Below are positions 44,283-45,269 of a DNA stretch of 45,269 nucleotides, piece by piece. The stretch covers positions 1 to 45,269 of the forward strand of contig JALAGS010000212.1 in NCBI GenBank assembly GCA_022712315.1, read 5' to 3'. The first letter of the stretch is position 1, and each line of letters opens with the position of its first letter. Position numbers and translations under genes: made by a program. The stretch comes from Sphingobacterium sp. GTDB lineage: Bacteria > Bacteroidota > Bacteroidia > Sphingobacteriales > Sphingobacteriaceae. A model generated the notes under the pieces. That model had not been told where the DNA came from. It did not search any database and saw only the letters and a list, made by a program, of their open reading frames with translations.

Positions 44283-44920
44283 ATGAAACGAGTTATTCCG
44301 CAGCCTGTGATCTGCCATTTTCCGCTATTATATAGCTGTCTTTTCCGGTGCATATACTACCCGAGGATCCGGATGGGCTTTTTGCAGAAGATCCCGCCCG
44401 GATTATATAACCGATGTTCAAGGTCATTTTGGCTTCCATCTTTTAGGCATCCAGTGTTCCTTCATTTCGATATTCTGTCCTGTCTTTTCCGTCGTGGCCC
44501 CTAACTACAAGGTTCGTGGGGCGCTGCGATATCCTTCCACTGCCATCTTTCCGGCGGCACAATTTCCCTACCTTACCAATATCGTTCCGTTCTCTTCTGT
44601 CGGCTGGGCTTGCTAGCCCCACCTGGAAGCAGCGCATGCCCGCAGCGTGCGTCTGTGCCCACAAGGCTCGGTGAGCTTTTAGCAGTGGATCCCATGGACT
44701 ATTCCATTCACACTGCTATTCGCGTCCGACCTATGTGTACTCTCTGCGCAAGCCAGCTCCTGAAGCCCGAGCTGAAATCCCCCGATGAACCCCGGGTGAG
44801 CTCCTTTCAATGCGCCGGAGCCTTCCCCGCATCAGTTTGGGCTGCCGGATCAGCCATCCCACCGTTCTGCTACCCTGTTTTACAAAAAGAAACTCCCATC
44901 CTGACAGCGAGTTAGGTCCA
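44283..44920. other. GC-rich island upstream of the rRNA promoters, no gene recognised
   Basis: Lines sampled between 44581 and 44820 count about 60-62% G+C, clearly above the surrounding genes. Open frames exist on both strands (for example 44283-44504 and 44610-44915 plus; 44443-44664 and 44731-45024 minus), but none has a recognisable motif or normal composition. Several short GC hairpins occur, such as GGGCT/AGCCC near 44610 and CCCG/CGGG near 44785. Confidence 0.6.
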
Positions 44921-44946
44921 AAATGAAAATAATAAGAACAAAAGGC

Positions 44947-44978
44947 TTGGAAGTTTGTTAGGAAACTCCCTATCTTTG
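44947..44978 (+). promoter_or_regulatory. rRNA promoter P1
   Basis: TTG (44947-44949), 21 bases, then TATCTTTG (44971-44978), a full TAnnTTTG match. TTGGAAGTT at the -33 region is repeated in P2. Transcription would start near 44985. Confidence 0.75.
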
Positions 44979-45045
44979 CACCACTCCGCAAGGGAGGGAC
45001 AGTTACTTCGAAAGAAGGAATCATGAAAAAAGAAGGGTTTAACGT

Positions 45046-45080
45046 GAGCTTGACAGGATTTAAAATCCCGCTCAGTTTAT
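45046..45080 (+). promoter_or_regulatory. Hairpin in the rRNA leader
   Basis: TGAGC and GCTCA enclose an inner GGATTT/AAAATCC fold, between P1 and P2. Probably part of the rRNA leader structure. Confidence 0.45.
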
Positions 45081-45131
45081 TTTAAACGCGGAAATCGAAA
45101 AAAGAGAAAAGAAAAAAACTTCAGAAAGTTT

Positions 45132-45161
45132 TTGGAAGTTCAAAAAAGATTTCTACCTTTG
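45132..45161 (+). promoter_or_regulatory. rRNA promoter P2
   Basis: TTG (45132-45134), 19 bases, then TACCTTTG (45154-45161), an exact consensus promoter. Transcription would start near 45168, about 100 bases before the window ends. Confidence 0.85.
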
Positions 45162-45251
45162 CAGTCCCAACGGAAACGGAGGGAAAACAAAAAAGATAAA
45201 GACGGCGCAATGCCATCGGAATATAGCGGATACGGAAGTTGAAGCGGGAAA

Positions 45252-45262
45252 AGTTCTTTAAG
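45252..45262 (+). promoter_or_regulatory. boxA-like antitermination site of an rRNA operon
   Basis: GTTCTTTAAGA resembles the boxA of rRNA leaders. With two strong promoters just upstream, it implies that a 16S rRNA gene starts shortly after the right edge of the window. Confidence 0.65.
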
Positions 45263-45269
45263 AAAACAC

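Noticed and set aside
44610..44915. 101-codon frame in the GC-rich island
   Set aside because: Competes with frames on the other strand, has odd Pro/Cys/Ser composition and no motif; GC-rich sequence lacks stops by chance.
44731..45024. 97-codon minus-strand frame
   Set aside because: It runs across the rRNA promoter P1 and has no recognisable motif.

Overview
The window looks like chromosomal core sequence from a Bacteroidota bacterium of the Sphingobacteriaceae, most like Sphingobacterium. The evidence is a fused SecDF, DUF4290- and DUF5606-type genes, a TonB-dependent receptor, a MurA with Asp in place of the catalytic Cys, few Shine-Dalgarno sites, and promoters of the Bacteroidota type (TTG, 19-21 bases, TAnnTTTG). 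Coding density is high. I see no tRNA, complete rRNA, CRISPR array, insertion sequence or prophage. All assignments come from reading the sequence; no database search was run.

Layout. 1-3.1 kb: a plus-strand run of secreted nuclease, EamA transporter, YigZ-family protein and nucleoside phosphorylase, with 4-base stop/start overlaps. 3.1-8.9 kb: the minus-strand rod-shape operon mreB-mreC-mreD-mrdA-rodA. 9.3-12.7 kb: type II NADH dehydrogenase, then a marR / ferredoxin reductase / 2Fe-2S ferredoxin operon. 12.8-16.6 kb: secDF and a small exported protein. 16.8-23.2 kb: plus-strand guaB, pcrA/uvrD, a DUF4290 gene and murA. 23.4-25.9 kb: a DUF5606 protein and cyclophilin on the minus strand, radC and a methyltransferase on the plus strand. 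25.9-29.0 kb: a MarR-controlled EmrAB-type efflux operon. 29.1-30.2 kb: two small exported proteins with related C-terminal ends. 30.3-37.9 kb: minus-strand SNF2 helicase, TonB-dependent receptor, lipoprotein and Omp85-like barrel. 38.1-40.0 kb: an M1 aminopeptidase. 40.1-44.0 kb: alkB, an ada-like gene, a SelW-type thioredoxin-fold protein, a DODA-type dioxygenase and an AraC regulator. 44.0-45.27 kb: no convincing gene; telomere-like repeats, a GC-rich island, then two rRNA promoters and a boxA-like site, so a 16S rRNA gene probably begins just beyond the right edge.

Functional groups. MreBCD, PBP2 and RodA elongate the cell wall and MurA supplies its first committed precursor. SecDF and Omp85-like proteins serve envelope biogenesis. 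PcrA/UvrD, RadC, AlkB and the Ada-like protein concern DNA repair. Two separate MarR regulators each head an operon and each has repeated sequence at its own promoter.

No clear new multi-gene defence or mobile system is visible. The most interesting signals are non-coding: a 12-copy TTGTA repeat filling the gap between ada-like and alkB; a dispersed hairpin repeat next to two terminators; telomere-like, quadruplex-capable repeats and a GC-rich island upstream of the rRNA promoters; a strong hairpin between mreB and mreC; and a structured leader before murA.
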